Below are positions 17,532 through 26,904 of a DNA stretch of 54,795 bases, piece after piece. Position 1 is the stretch's first letter; every line of letters begins with the position of its first letter. A program made the position numbers and the translations under genes. The notes beneath the pieces were generated by a model, which was not told the origin of the DNA, made no database searches, and saw only the letters and a list, made by a program, of their open reading frames with translations. The DNA comes from Prevotella sp. (lineage in GTDB: Bacteria > Bacteroidota > Bacteroidia > Bacteroidales > Bacteroidaceae), in NCBI GenBank assembly GCA_016290175.1, contig JAEETD010000014.1, positions 1 to 54,795 of the forward strand, written 5' to 3'.

Positions 17532-17849
17532 TCAGTCAAGATGGAACACCTCCTGAACGGATACAGTCACCGGTGAGTTATCGGGATTGACCTCCATAAT
17601 ATCGGCCATCATGTCCCACCATTTCTGGGTGATGGGGTCTACATTTTCGGTGTCCTGGGAATTCCCTTCTCCCTCACACTCCTGATAGCCGAAAAGGATA
17701 TTGGTATCTTTGTCCCAGAAGATGCTGTAGTTACTCACGCCACCATCCTTGATCATTTTCACGAGTTCAGGCCAGATGGCAGCATGACGCTTCTCGTATT
17801 CTTTTTCGCATCCCGGTTTGAGGTACATCTTAAAAGCAAATCGTTTCAT
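17532..17849 (-). CDS. RhaM-family sugar mutarotase (L-rhamnose/L-fucose type)
   Basis: 105 residues. Matches the RhaM (DUF718) family of dimeric ferredoxin-like mutarotases that interconvert alpha and beta anomers of 6-deoxy-L-sugars. Conserved features: His22 in EKRHAAIWPEL, WWDMMADIM and the C-terminal NPDNSPVTVSVQEVFHLD. The characterised E. coli member acts on L-rhamnose, but this gene ends an operon with fucI and fucP, and homologues occur in Campylobacter fucose loci, so L-fucose is the more likely substrate here. 13 bp after the GH2 gene. Confidence 0.88.
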   Translation of the reverse strand: MKRFAFKMYLKPGCEKEYEKRHAAIWPELVKMIKDGGVSNYSIFWDKDTNILFGYQECEGEGNSQDTENVDPITQKWWDMMADIMEVNPDNSPVTVSVQEVFHLD

Positions 17850-17862
17850 GTTGTCTGTGTTT

Positions 17863-20745
17863 CTATTTCAACTTGGGTTTCAGTTCATCGGGCGAATCAT
17901 TGGTAAACATGTCTACCTTGGGTGCATCCTTTGTAAAGAGGTCACTAACCACTTTAGGCTGGAGGGTCAGTAAGGGTTGGAAATCATCGCTCTCCATATA
18001 GGCGAGTATAGTCTGCCGCATCTGACGGGCCACCAAACGGTGCTCTAAATCAGAGTTGATATCCATCGTGGTCATCAACAGCTTGCCTTTCAGCACCTTA
18101 GCCTCCACCAGCATACCCAGTTTCCGGCTGACATGCCAGGTATCGATGGGCTGTATCGGCGGTTGATAGTCCTTGGGGAATTCCGACAGGTTCATCACTT
18201 GCGCACGATTCAGCAACTCCCACCAGTTCAGGTTGCTCCAGTCATCAGTGGGGAAATCATATTTGAAGAGCGGATGCTGCTTATCGATATAGGCACCTGT
18301 CGTATGTGGCGGACGCATCTTAAACCACGAAGTATTCCAGAATACAGGCAGGTAATGCTGCACGACATCTCTTCCAAAGCGTACCTTTCCAGCTGCTGTC
18401 AACAACACCTTACCGCCCTTTTTCAGCACGTCCATTGCCTTCGTATCCAACGAATCCGCAATATAAACCGAATTATCCTGATTACTCGGATTATTCTGAA
18501 TGCCCGGATAGACCCAGAAATCCCAATGGTTCTTAAACACGTTGCTGAGACTGACCGTCAGCGTCAACTTTGTTGGTTTGGTTATCTTATCAAGCGGGAA
18601 AACAACCGTTCCGAGTTCCAGATTCTTACCTACCGGCAGCCTGCCGACAGTGAGGGCACCACCACCCACCACCTGCTGCTGCTCATCCGTAATATAATAG
18701 GAACTGCGTACAGAGTCGACATCCATTACAAAGGCGTTATACACCTCAACAGGCACCTTCAGCGTATCACCAGCCGCATAGACGAACTTAGGGAACTTCG
18801 CCAAAGGCACAATCCGATTACAGAACTCCTGCCATTCCTTCTCGTTGGTATAGCCCTTCTCCTGCCAATGCACATTCAACACGCCCTCCAGAGCCGTACC
18901 TTGTCCGCTATAGTCATTCAGAGCTAACAACTGGAAACCTGCATAGTCCTTCGTACGCAGGTTGCGCTCAATTTCATACTTATAACAAAGTGTCTGCAAT
19001 TTTCCACTCGCCATCAGGAATTTCTCAGCCTGCTGTTCCATCCCATTATCACGTAGCAGGTCACGGAAGATCTCAAAATTCCTGGCCTTATAGGCACCTG
19101 TATACTGCGATATCTCCTTAAAATCGGGAAAAGCACACCACTGTCCCTGTTCGTGGGCAATGATGGGCGAGTTGTTTTCAGCCGTATCCTTATAGTTCCG
19201 AGGACGGACTATCTGGTCATAATAGTCATCATCCGAATGCGGTGCATGCCGGTCCCAGTCGAGTCCTCTAGCACCGCCCTTCACATGATACTCCGAGCCA
19301 TCATCCCAAGCCCAGCCACCACCGACAGAAGCACCACAATACAACCGTGCAGGGTCGTATTTTTTCATCTCCTTCACCCAGTCATTACAGTAACTCACCC
19401 AATCGCCTGCCGGCTCGTTACCTGCTGCCATCATCACAAACGAGGGGTGATGGCCATAGGTGTCGACAATACGTTTCGACTCCTCCAACAGATACGCGTC
19501 AATCTTCTGTCCCTTACGCAGTTTCACGCCATGATTGGGCCACGTCGGACCCTCGGGCTGCAGATAGAAGCCTACCTTGTCGGCAGCGGCAAAGGCTGCC
19601 TCTGGGGGACAATAGCTGTGGAAACGCATATGGTTCAGACCATACGACTGACACTTCCGGAATATCTTCAACCACGATTCCTCATCCATGGGGGGATAGC
19701 CTGTCTCGGGGAAACAGCAGTTCTCTACCGTTCCGCGCATCCAGACTGGACGACCATTGATCATGATCTGCCGCCCATCAACACCGATACCACGCATACC
19801 AAACGTTGTCTCATAGTAATCATAGCCCACACTCATGCCAATACGGTAAAGTTGCGGGAAGAACTCATTCCAGATAGACACCTCCTCACCCAATGACACC
19901 ATAAACGAAGATTTCGGTTGATATACACCGACAGCAACCTCTCTCACCACCGAATCGGGTTTGTTGTCAGACACGATTACGATATGTATGGGCGGATAAT
20001 CCGGGTTATATCCATAAAAACGACGAGACAGGTCAGAACCGTCAAGTTCTACATCTACACGCACCTGTCCGGTCATAATATAGGGTGTCAGCCTGACCTT
20101 CTTGAAAAACAAGTCGCTAGGCGTGCTACGCAGTTCCATCCGGCCGGCAATGCCGTTCCAGTTACCTTGCGTCTGATCGGTCACAGAATGAGAGTCCTGA
20201 CCCACACACACATTTTCGATCCCGTTATACACACAGATGGCAATGTTGTTGCGCTGTCCAGGCACCAGCCATCGGGTGACATCGCACTCATGGGGTGTGG
20301 AGAGCGACATCTGGTGCAGCACCTTCACACCGTTTATGAAGACCGTGGTCTCGATATGCGGACGCTCCAAGAAGAGCACCACCCTTCTGCGCTTCCACGA
20401 CGAGGGTACATACACGCTTTTCTTATACCAGGCATACCCCACATAGTGCGTCTCGGGTGTCAGGAAGAAGGGGAACTTCACGTTACCCTCCACCCGATAC
20501 TTCTCCATATAGGGATTGAAATAGTACGATGAGTCGTAGAGCGAGCCCGTCCACTGGGTCTTCACCGATACGGGGTCACCCTTGCCGTTGGTCAGCAGCG
20601 ACCCAGGCAGTATCACATAGTCGTTGTAATGCAGGGAATCACCCAATGACAATTCCCAGTCACCCGCTATATTGATGGTCTCCTGAGCCCCCACGGAGCA
20701 CCAACCCATCAACAGACCAAGCCAAAACGCTACCCTTCGTCTCAT
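17863..20745 (-). CDS. Secreted glycoside hydrolase, GH2 family
   Basis: 960 residues. Signal peptide (MRRRVAFWLGLLMGWCSVGAQ), then a GH2 sugar-binding jelly roll (about 25-205), an immunoglobulin-like domain (about 210-305), the TIM barrel (about 310-620) and further beta domains. GH2 motifs: IMINGRPVWMRGTVENCCFPETGYP, GLNHMRFHSYCPPEAAFAAADKVGFYLQPEGP, acid/base Glu444 in AAGNEPAG and a candidate nucleophile Glu532 in IIAHEQGQW. Known GH2 activities include beta-galactosidase, beta-glucuronidase and beta-mannosidase; which applies is not evident. In this fucose operon it may expose fucosylated or galactosylated chains, which is inference. Confidence 0.85.
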   Translation of the reverse strand: MRRRVAFWLGLLMGWCSVGAQETINIAGDWELSLGDSLHYNDYVILPGSLLTNGKGDPVSVKTQWTGSLYDSSYYFNPYMEKYRVEGNVKFPFFLTPETHYVGYAWYKKSVYVPSSWKRRRVVLFLERPHIETTVFINGVKVLHQMSLSTPHECDVTRWLVPGQRNNIAICVYNGIENVCVGQDSHSVTDQTQGNWNGIAGRMELRSTPSDLFFKKVRLTPYIMTGQVRVDVELDGSDLSRRFYGYNPDYPPIHIVIVSDNKPDSVVREVAVGVYQPKSSFMVSLGEEVSIWNEFFPQLYRIGMSVGYDYYETTFGMRGIGVDGRQIMINGRPVWMRGTVENCCFPETGYPPMDEESWLKIFRKCQSYGLNHMRFHSYCPPEAAFAAADKVGFYLQPEGPTWPNHGVKLRKGQKIDAYLLEESKRIVDTYGHHPSFVMMAAGNEPAGDWVSYCNDWVKEMKKYDPARLYCGASVGGGWAWDDGSEYHVKGGARGLDWDRHAPHSDDDYYDQIVRPRNYKDTAENNSPIIAHEQGQWCAFPDFKEISQYTGAYKARNFEIFRDLLRDNGMEQQAEKFLMASGKLQTLCYKYEIERNLRTKDYAGFQLLALNDYSGQGTALEGVLNVHWQEKGYTNEKEWQEFCNRIVPLAKFPKFVYAAGDTLKVPVEVYNAFVMDVDSVRSSYYITDEQQQVVGGGALTVGRLPVGKNLELGTVVFPLDKITKPTKLTLTVSLSNVFKNHWDFWVYPGIQNNPSNQDNSVYIADSLDTKAMDVLKKGGKVLLTAAGKVRFGRDVVQHYLPVFWNTSWFKMRPPHTTGAYIDKQHPLFKYDFPTDDWSNLNWWELLNRAQVMNLSEFPKDYQPPIQPIDTWHVSRKLGMLVEAKVLKGKLLMTTMDINSDLEHRLVARQMRQTILAYMESDDFQPLLTLQPKVVSDLFTKDAPKVDMFTNDSPDELKPKLK

Positions 20746-20771
20746 CCTTCAATACTATTCACTATTCACTA
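20746..20771 (-). repeat. Stop-codon reiterations between the zinc dehydrogenase and GH2 genes
   Basis: Minus strand: dehydrogenase stop TAG followed by TGAATAG-TGAATAG-TATTGAAGG and the GH2 ATG; a seven-base unit containing TAG and TGA is present in tandem. Confidence 0.6.
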
Positions 20772-21785
20772 AAAGTGTACCAGAATTCTGAACACTTTTC
20801 CAGGATTCTCTGCCCACTGCTGCATAGCCTCAAGGGCCTGCTCAGGTGCCACATCACCACTGATCAGACGATCCACAGGACAGGTACCACGCTGCAGATA
20901 GTGAATCACTGCCCGGAAGTCTGATGGCTGGGCATTGCGCGAACCACGGATATCAAGTTCCTTCTGTACGAAATACTTCGTCTGGAACGATACCTCACTC
21001 TTCGCATAGCCGATGCAGACCACACGTCCGGTAAAGGCCACCTCATTGATGGCCATCTGATAGGTTGGCACACTGCCCACAGCCTCGATCACCACATCGG
21101 GTCCGAAGCCGCCGGTCAGTTCCTGCAGTCGGGCATGAGCATCCTCTGTCTTGGTATTCACCACATAGGTAGCACCCATTTCCTTGGCCAATGCCAGTTT
21201 CTCGTCATCGATATCAGCAGCGATGACAGTAGCACCACGCAGGGCAGCACGCACTACAGCACCCATGCCCACCATACCACAGCCAATCACCATCACCACA
21301 TCAATATCCGTCACCTGGGCACGGTTCACAGCATGAAAGCCCACACTCATCGGCTCTATCAGCGCACAGGTGCGGGGATCAAGCCCACCTGCTGGAATCA
21401 CCTTCTCCCAAGGCAGCACTAGCAGTTCACGCATGGCACCCCAACGCTGCACACCGAGGGTCTCGTTGTGCTCACAGGCATTCACGCGACCGTTACGGCA
21501 CGAAGCGCACTTGCCGCAGTTGGTATAGGGATTCACAGTGACCACCATGCCCGGCTTCAGCATATCAGGCACATTCTTGCCCACGCTGACGATCTCAGCA
21601 CCCACCTCATGACCGGGCACCACAGGCATCTTCACCATCGGGTTACCACCGCGGAAGGTGTTCAGGTCGCTACCGCAGAAACCCACATATCTCATCTTCA
21701 ATAACACATCGCCGTCGCCCATCTGTGGCTCGGCCATCTCAATCACCTTCATCACCGAAGGCTCACTAATCTGAATTGCTTTCAT
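20769..21785 (-). CDS. Zinc-dependent medium-chain dehydrogenase (alcohol/polyol type)
   Basis: 338 residues from ATG 21783-21785; an ATG at 21800 would overlap the fucP stop as TAATG and add MHNKN. Catalytic zinc ligands in GFCGSD and GHE, structural zinc cysteines in CGKCASCRNGRVNAC, and an NAD(P)-binding Rossmann region around VMVIGCGMVGMGAVVRAALRGA. Closest in style to threonine/sorbitol/galactitol-type dehydrogenases. Position between fucP and GH2 suggests oxidation of a fucose-derived hydroxyl group (for example a 2-keto-3-deoxy-fuconate or sugar alcohol), but the substrate is not determined by sequence. Confidence 0.85.
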   Translation of the reverse strand: MKAIQISEPSVMKVIEMAEPQMGDGDVLLKMRYVGFCGSDLNTFRGGNPMVKMPVVPGHEVGAEIVSVGKNVPDMLKPGMVVTVNPYTNCGKCASCRNGRVNACEHNETLGVQRWGAMRELLVLPWEKVIPAGGLDPRTCALIEPMSVGFHAVNRAQVTDIDVVMVIGCGMVGMGAVVRAALRGATVIAADIDDEKLALAKEMGATYVVNTKTEDAHARLQELTGGFGPDVVIEAVGSVPTYQMAINEVAFTGRVVCIGYAKSEVSFQTKYFVQKELDIRGSRNAQPSDFRAVIHYLQRGTCPVDRLISGDVAPEQALEAMQQWAENPGKVFRILVHF

Positions 21786-21812
21786 ATTTTTATTATGCAT
21801 TATGCATTATTA
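21786..21812 (-). repeat. ATAATGC reiterations at the fucP/dehydrogenase junction
   Basis: Minus strand carries AATAATGCATAATGCATAATA spanning the last fucP codons (IINNA, stop TAA at 21800-21802) and the upstream side of the dehydrogenase start; the repeat supplies coding, stop and potential start codons at once. Confidence 0.55.
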
Positions 21813-23125
21813 ATTATGCCTTTCTTGTATGACCGATAACCATAGCAGATGATGATCAGGAAACAGATCAACGGCAGTACGAACGACACGTTGACAGCCG
21901 GATGTCCCAAAATCACCTGCTGGTCGATGATCAGTCCCTGCAGCGGTGGCATCAGGGCTCCGCCCACAATGGCCATCACCAGGAAGGCTGCACCGAGGTG
22001 GGTATCCTTCGCATCGACATCCTCAAGGGCAATACCATAGATGCTGGGGAACATGATACTCATAAACAGACTGATAGCCACCAGCGAATACAGGCCGAGC
22101 ATACCTTCGATACAAATGGCACCTAACGTGAAGAAACTGGCACAGATACCGAATACGGTCAGCAGTTTACGGGTATTCACCCACTTCATGCAATACGTTC
22201 CCACAAAACGTCCTGTCAGGTTCAGCGACATAGCGCAGATATTGAACATCTGGGCCTTGGCCTTGTTGATACCCAAATGGTCGGCATACTGGATGATGAA
22301 GGTCCACACCATGATCTGGGCAGCCACATAGCACATCTGGGCAAACACACCCTCACGGTAGATGGTGTTGTGCCAGAGATTACTGAGTGTCGTTCCCACG
22401 CTGTTGGTCTTTCCCGCAGCTTTCTCTTCCTCACTCTGTGTCTTCGGCATCTTGGTGAAGGCAATCACAGCCAGCACGATAAGCACCACCAGTCCGATAG
22501 CCACATAGGGATCTCGTATCACGGCCAGGTCATGCAGACGGATGTCGGCCTTCTCAGCCTCACTCAGGAAGGGGAAGATTATCTGTCCGGCCTCATCACG
22601 CTTATCGGAAATCAACTGTGGCAAGACGATGAACGAGGCAACGGCCATGCCACTCAGCGAGCCCACAGGGTTGAAGGCCTGCGCCATGTTCAGTCTGCGG
22701 GTAGAGGTCTCTTTGTCGCCCAACGAGAGGATAAACGGGTTGGCCGTTGTCTCCAGGAAGGCCAGACCGAAGGTCAGGATATACAGGGAGATGCAGAAAA
22801 AGGAGAACTGCTGGTAGTTGGCAGCGGGTATGAAGAGGAATGCGCCGATGGCATAGAGTGCCAGACCAAGCAGGATACCGCTCTTATAGGAATACCGCCT
22901 GATGAACAAAGCCGCCGGTATGGCCATCGTGGCGTAGCCGCCGTAGAAGGCAAACTGAATCAGCGACGCTTTGGCAGCCGACAATTCCATAACTGTCTGG
23001 AAGGCTGCCACCATCGGGTTGGTGATATCATTGGCAAACCCCCAGAGGGCAAATAGCGAGGTGACGAGAATAAACGTCAGAAGATACTTCTTCGGTATCA
23101 GTTTCTTTTTCTGCTCCATATACAT
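21800..23125 (-). CDS. fucP: L-fucose:proton symporter
   Basis: 441 residues, major facilitator superfamily with twelve membrane segments. FucP hallmarks are WGFANDITNPMV (the acidic residue implicated in substrate binding) and GLAFLETTANPFILSLG (the glutamate implicated in proton coupling), followed by LNMAQAFNPVGSLSGM. The start overlaps the fucI stop (TAATG), with a second in-frame ATG two codons later. With fucI and the mutarotase it forms the uptake and entry step for L-fucose. Confidence 0.93.
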   Translation of the reverse strand: MYMEQKKKLIPKKYLLTFILVTSLFALWGFANDITNPMVAAFQTVMELSAAKASLIQFAFYGGYATMAIPAALFIRRYSYKSGILLGLALYAIGAFLFIPAANYQQFSFFCISLYILTFGLAFLETTANPFILSLGDKETSTRRLNMAQAFNPVGSLSGMAVASFIVLPQLISDKRDEAGQIIFPFLSEAEKADIRLHDLAVIRDPYVAIGLVVLIVLAVIAFTKMPKTQSEEEKAAGKTNSVGTTLSNLWHNTIYREGVFAQMCYVAAQIMVWTFIIQYADHLGINKAKAQMFNICAMSLNLTGRFVGTYCMKWVNTRKLLTVFGICASFFTLGAICIEGMLGLYSLVAISLFMSIMFPSIYGIALEDVDAKDTHLGAAFLVMAIVGGALMPPLQGLIIDQQVILGHPAVNVSFVLPLICFLIIICYGYRSYKKGIINNA

Positions 23126-24948
23126 TATTTATAGATTGGTCCGAAATTCTGGCAGGCACGATAGTCCGCACCTTCCTTGTCCATTCCGAATGCGTTCCAG
23201 CAGGATGGACGGAAGATGTCCTTATCGGCGATGTTATGCATACAGACGGGGATGCGCAGCATGGCGCAGAGGGTGATCAGGTCGGCACCCACATGTCCGT
23301 AACAGATGGCACCGTGGTTGGCACCCCAGTTGTTCATCACTGAATAGACATCCTTGAAGGCATCCTTCGTGGGGTCGAGTCTCGGGGCAAACCATGTGGT
23401 TGGCCAGGTGGGATCGGTACGCTTGTCAAGAATATCGTTCACATCCTCCGGCAGATCCACCGTCCAGCCCTCTGCCAGCTGCAGCACAGGCCCGAGTCCT
23501 GCCACAAGGTTCAGTCTGAGCATCGTCATCGGCATACCACCCTTTGTCAGGAAGTGACTCGAATAGCCGCCACCACGGAAGTAGTCTCTGTCGGCAGGCA
23601 TCCAGCTCGTAGCCTTCAGACAGGCCTCCATATCTTCCTGCTTCATCTCCCAGAAGGGCTTGATGGTGGGCTGACCCTGAGCATCGCTCATGGCACCGGT
23701 CGCATCGAGGGTCGTAGCACCACTGTTGATCAGATGGATGAAACCACCGGCAGCTGCCCCCTCAGGCCGTTTGCCGGCCACACGCTCTACAGCCTCCGGA
23801 CTCCAGTAGGTACGGATATCCGAGAACATTACACCGCGGTTGGTCAGCAGATGACCGAACAACATCGACATACCATTCAGGAAGTCGTTCTCCGTAGCCA
23901 GTGTATAGGCTTCACGCGGACCGTTCCAGTCGAACGAGGTACACATCAGCGACTCAGGGAAGTCGAAGTTGGGCTTATAGTCCGTCCACTGACGCTGTCC
24001 CTGTACACCTGCTGCGATGGCGTTATGACCGATGGCCTCCTCCTTATAGCCCATCTCCAGCAGACGGTCTGAACCCTGCATCAGGTCGCGGATAATCATC
24101 ATCGTCTTCACGGTAAACTCCCAGTCCTCGTCCTTCTCCTGACGGTTCTTGCCCTTGCCCTTACCGTTGAAGGTGGTCATGGGCACACCCGGGAACAGTG
24201 GGCGGTCCTCGTTATAATCATGGCCCTCCTGAGGCTTGCAGTATGTCTCTACCCACTGCATTGCCTTGGCAAATTCCTCTTTGTCGTAGATGCCGAAGTC
24301 CACACGACGGAGAATCTCTACCAGCGATACATACTCAGTACGCATGCCGAGGTACTGCTGCAGGAAGTCGGCATTCACGATCGAGCCCGCAATACCCATA
24401 CAGGTATTGCCCAGACTCAGATAGCTCTTACCGCGCATCGTGGCCACAGCCTGGGCAGCACGGGCAAAGCGCAGTATCTTCTCGGCCACATCCTCAGGGA
24501 TAGTGTTGTCGTCCAGATCCTGCACATCATGGCCGTAGATGCCATAGGCAGGCAGACCCTTCTGGGCATGGGCGGCGAGCACGGCAGCCAGATACACGGC
24601 TCCCGGACGCTCCGTGCCGTTAAAGCCCCACACGGCCTTGGGATAGTACGGGTTCATATCCATCGTTTCCGAACCGTAGCACCAGCACGAGGTCACGGTG
24701 ATGGTCGATCCCACACCCTCGCGCTCGAACTGCTCGGCACAGGCGGCACTCTCGCCCACCCTGCCGATGGTCGTATCCGAAATGACACACTCCACCATCG
24801 AGCCGTCACCGTTCTTCAGGTTCTGCTCGATCAGTTTCTTCACAGCCTTGGCCAGATTCATCGTCTTCTCTTCCAGGCCTTCGCGGATACCGCCCTGACG
24901 ACCGTCGATCGTCGGCCGGATACCGATTTTAGGATAGTTTGTTTTCAT
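23125..24948 (-). CDS. fucI: L-fucose isomerase
   Basis: 607 residues, close in length to the E. coli enzyme (591) and similar along its whole length: [58 protein letters not shown], then the metal-site segments [22 protein letters not shown] and [11 protein letters not shown], ending [13 protein letters not shown]. It converts L-fucose to L-fuculose with Mn2+. Fuculokinase and fuculose-phosphate aldolase are not in the window, so the remainder of this route lies elsewhere or the product is used differently. Confidence 0.96.
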   Translation of the reverse strand: MKTNYPKIGIRPTIDGRQGGIREGLEEKTMNLAKAVKKLIEQNLKNGDGSMVECVISDTTIGRVGESAACAEQFEREGVGSTITVTSCWCYGSETMDMNPYYPKAVWGFNGTERPGAVYLAAVLAAHAQKGLPAYGIYGHDVQDLDDNTIPEDVAEKILRFARAAQAVATMRGKSYLSLGNTCMGIAGSIVNADFLQQYLGMRTEYVSLVEILRRVDFGIYDKEEFAKAMQWVETYCKPQEGHDYNEDRPLFPGVPMTTFNGKGKGKNRQEKDEDWEFTVKTMMIIRDLMQGSDRLLEMGYKEEAIGHNAIAAGVQGQRQWTDYKPNFDFPESLMCTSFDWNGPREAYTLATENDFLNGMSMLFGHLLTNRGVMFSDIRTYWSPEAVERVAGKRPEGAAAGGFIHLINSGATTLDATGAMSDAQGQPTIKPFWEMKQEDMEACLKATSWMPADRDYFRGGGYSSHFLTKGGMPMTMLRLNLVAGLGPVLQLAEGWTVDLPEDVNDILDKRTDPTWPTTWFAPRLDPTKDAFKDVYSVMNNWGANHGAICYGHVGADLITLCAMLRIPVCMHNIADKDIFRPSCWNAFGMDKEGADYRACQNFGPIYK

Positions 24949-24975
24949 TGTTTGATTTGTTTTGTATAGATGTTA

Positions 24976-25917
24976 TTATTCTGACATGTTCTTGATATAG
25001 GGCAGCTCAGGGAGTGCGGTGAAGCCGTAGAAACGGCACGCATTCTCACCGAGTATGAGGTGCTTGTCAGCGTCGGACAGTTCCGTCGACTTGAGGATGA
25101 AGTCATACGACATGCGATAGGTGATGGCAGTGATGGTGCGGGGATAGTCGCTGCCCCACATCAGTTTGTCATAGCCCGCGATGTCGCCCACCTCACGTAT
25201 GGCACGGACGGCCGAGGGGAAGGGATAGAACTCCGAATTGTAAAGCCAGGTGATGCCTCCCATCTCAATCATTACCTGTGGGTTCTGTGCCAACGCTATC
25301 TGCCGGCGCCAGCTGGGGTTCTCCCAACAGGGTGTCTGCGGCGGATTGGCCATGCCCATGTGACCGATGGCGATACGGAGCCCGGGACACTCGCTGATCA
25401 CCTCACTGAGCTCGCCGACCTGACGGTCACCGTCTTCGAGGGTGATGCTCAGCACCACATCCTTCTGCTCCATCAGACGGAACATCTGCATCATCCCGTC
25501 ATCAGTCAGGGGTTTGCCCAGCAACCGATGGCCGGGGATGGCAATCCCTCTGAAACCGCGCTGCAGGATCAGGTCCTCAGCCTGGGCATAGAAGCCGGGC
25601 TGACGGTAGTCAGGCATGCCACAGCAGAGGAAACGGTCGGGATATTGTTTCTGCACCTGCTCGAGATAGTCGTTCTGCAGGCCGTCGATAAACTCCTGCA
25701 CCACCACGGCAGCCCCCACCTGAGCGTAGTCCATGTTCGAGAGGAACACTTCTGCCGAATTCTTGCTGTCGATCATAAAGGGCGGCATCATCTGCACCTC
25801 CTCACCGAGGAAGATGCTACGGCCGTTCTTCAGCGACCTGATGGGTTTCCCGTCCCAGCTCGTATCCTGTCTCAGCCACAAATGGCTATGTGCGTCAATA
25901 ATATTATGCATTATCAA
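24976..25917 (-). CDS. Amidohydrolase-2 family protein, probable sugar lactonase
   Basis: About 310 residues. TIM-barrel hydrolase of the family that includes L-fucono- and L-rhamnono-lactonases. Metal-site motifs: IIDAHSHLWL (HxH) at the N-terminus, IAIGHMGMANPP in the middle, and LMWGSDYPRT near the C-terminus. The start is ambiguous: ATG 25917 (MIMHNIID) or the third codon ATG; both lie in an ATAATGC repeat. Next to an aldo/keto reductase and fucI/fucP it fits an L-fuconolactonase of the oxidative fucose route, as in the Campylobacter fucose locus. The substrate assignment is inference. Confidence 0.8.
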   Translation of the reverse strand: MIMHNIIDAHSHLWLRQDTSWDGKPIRSLKNGRSIFLGEEVQMMPPFMIDSKNSAEVFLSNMDYAQVGAAVVVQEFIDGLQNDYLEQVQKQYPDRFLCCGMPDYRQPGFYAQAEDLILQRGFRGIAIPGHRLLGKPLTDDGMMQMFRLMEQKDVVLSITLEDGDRQVGELSEVISECPGLRIAIGHMGMANPPQTPCWENPSWRRQIALAQNPQVMIEMGGITWLYNSEFYPFPSAVRAIREVGDIAGYDKLMWGSDYPRTITAITYRMSYDFILKSTELSDADKHLILGENACRFYGFTALPELPYIKNMSE

Positions 25918-25930
25918 TTATGCATTATCA
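25905..25930 (-). repeat. ATAATGC reiterations between the aldo/keto reductase and lactonase genes
   Basis: Minus strand: reductase stop TGA followed by TAATGCATAATTGATAATGC; the repeat continues into the lactonase N-terminal codons. Confidence 0.55.
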
Positions 25931-26878
25931 CGAGTTCTTCCAACGTACGAACATCTGATCGCCGATGATCTCCTGCACCTTCGCTACAAGGTCCAGATCC
26001 ATCGGTTCGTTCACATATTCGATATTCTTCAGCACATTCAGCGGATTGGCGCTGCTGAAGAGCGTCGTGGCTATGCGCGGGTTCATGCTGGTAGAGAACT
26101 GTATGGCCAGCTTCTCTATCGGGTAGCCCACCTCCATACAGTAGGCCGCAGCCTTGGCACAGGCATTGCGCAGGTCCTTCGAGGCAGGATGCCACATGGG
26201 TGCGCCACGGCTCGACAGCAGTCCCATCGAGAACGGCGAGGCATTGATCACACCCACGCCATGCTGTTCGAAGAAACCGAGATAGTCGGCCAGCAATGTA
26301 TCGTTCAGGCTGTAGTGGCAGAAGTTGAGGATGCTCTCCACAGTACCGTCCTCCACATGCTCGATCACCCACTTCAGGTTCTCCGGCTGCAGATCGGTGA
26401 TACCCACATGCCCTACCACACCTTTCTTCTTCAGTTCTACCAGAGCCGGCAGCGTCTCGTCTACGATCAGCTGCAATCCACCCTCGCGGTCACCCTGGAA
26501 CTCAATGTCATGCACGTTGATCAGGTCGATAAAGTCGATGTTCAGGCGCTCCATGCTCTCATACACGCTGTCGGTGACGCGCTTGGCGGAGTAGTCCCAC
26601 GTGTTCACACCATCCTGGCCATAGCGTCCCACCTTCGTCGAGAGATAATACTTGTCGCGGGGGATGCCTTTCAGGGCCTTGCCCAGCACGGTCTCAGCCT
26701 TATAGTGGCCGTAATAGGGCGACACATCGATGAAGTTCATACCGTTCTCCACCGCCGTATAGACGGCCTTGATGCCCTCTTCCTCGCGGATGCTGTGGAA
26801 CACGCCACCCAGCGACGAAGCGCCGAAACTCAGGTTCGACACCTTCATGCCGGTCTTTCCAATTTCATTATATACCAT
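25928..26878 (-). CDS. Aldo/keto reductase, probable L-fucose (aldose) dehydrogenase
   Basis: 316 residues. The catalytic tetrad is visible as Asp51, Tyr56, Lys82 and His123 (FIDVSPYYG, YLSTKVG, INVHDIE). The sequence NEIGKTGMKVSNLSFGASSLGGVF with DVSPYYGHYKAETVLGKAL resembles D-threo-aldose (L-fucose) 1-dehydrogenases of this superfamily. Adjacent to a lactonase-type amidohydrolase, it could oxidise L-fucose to fuconolactone. Substrate and cofactor preference cannot be read directly. Confidence 0.82.
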   Translation of the reverse strand: MVYNEIGKTGMKVSNLSFGASSLGGVFHSIREEEGIKAVYTAVENGMNFIDVSPYYGHYKAETVLGKALKGIPRDKYYLSTKVGRYGQDGVNTWDYSAKRVTDSVYESMERLNIDFIDLINVHDIEFQGDREGGLQLIVDETLPALVELKKKGVVGHVGITDLQPENLKWVIEHVEDGTVESILNFCHYSLNDTLLADYLGFFEQHGVGVINASPFSMGLLSSRGAPMWHPASKDLRNACAKAAAYCMEVGYPIEKLAIQFSTSMNPRIATTLFSSANPLNVLKNIEYVNEPMDLDLVAKVQEIIGDQMFVRWKNS

Positions 26879-26904
26879 AACTATTCACTTTTCACTTTTC
26901 ACTA
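26879..26904 (-). repeat. Stop-codon reiterations between the PAS-like gene and the reductase gene
   Basis: Minus strand: stop TAG of the upstream gene, then TGAAAAG-TGAAAAG-TGAATAG-TT and the ATG; three copies of a seven-base unit. Confidence 0.62.
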
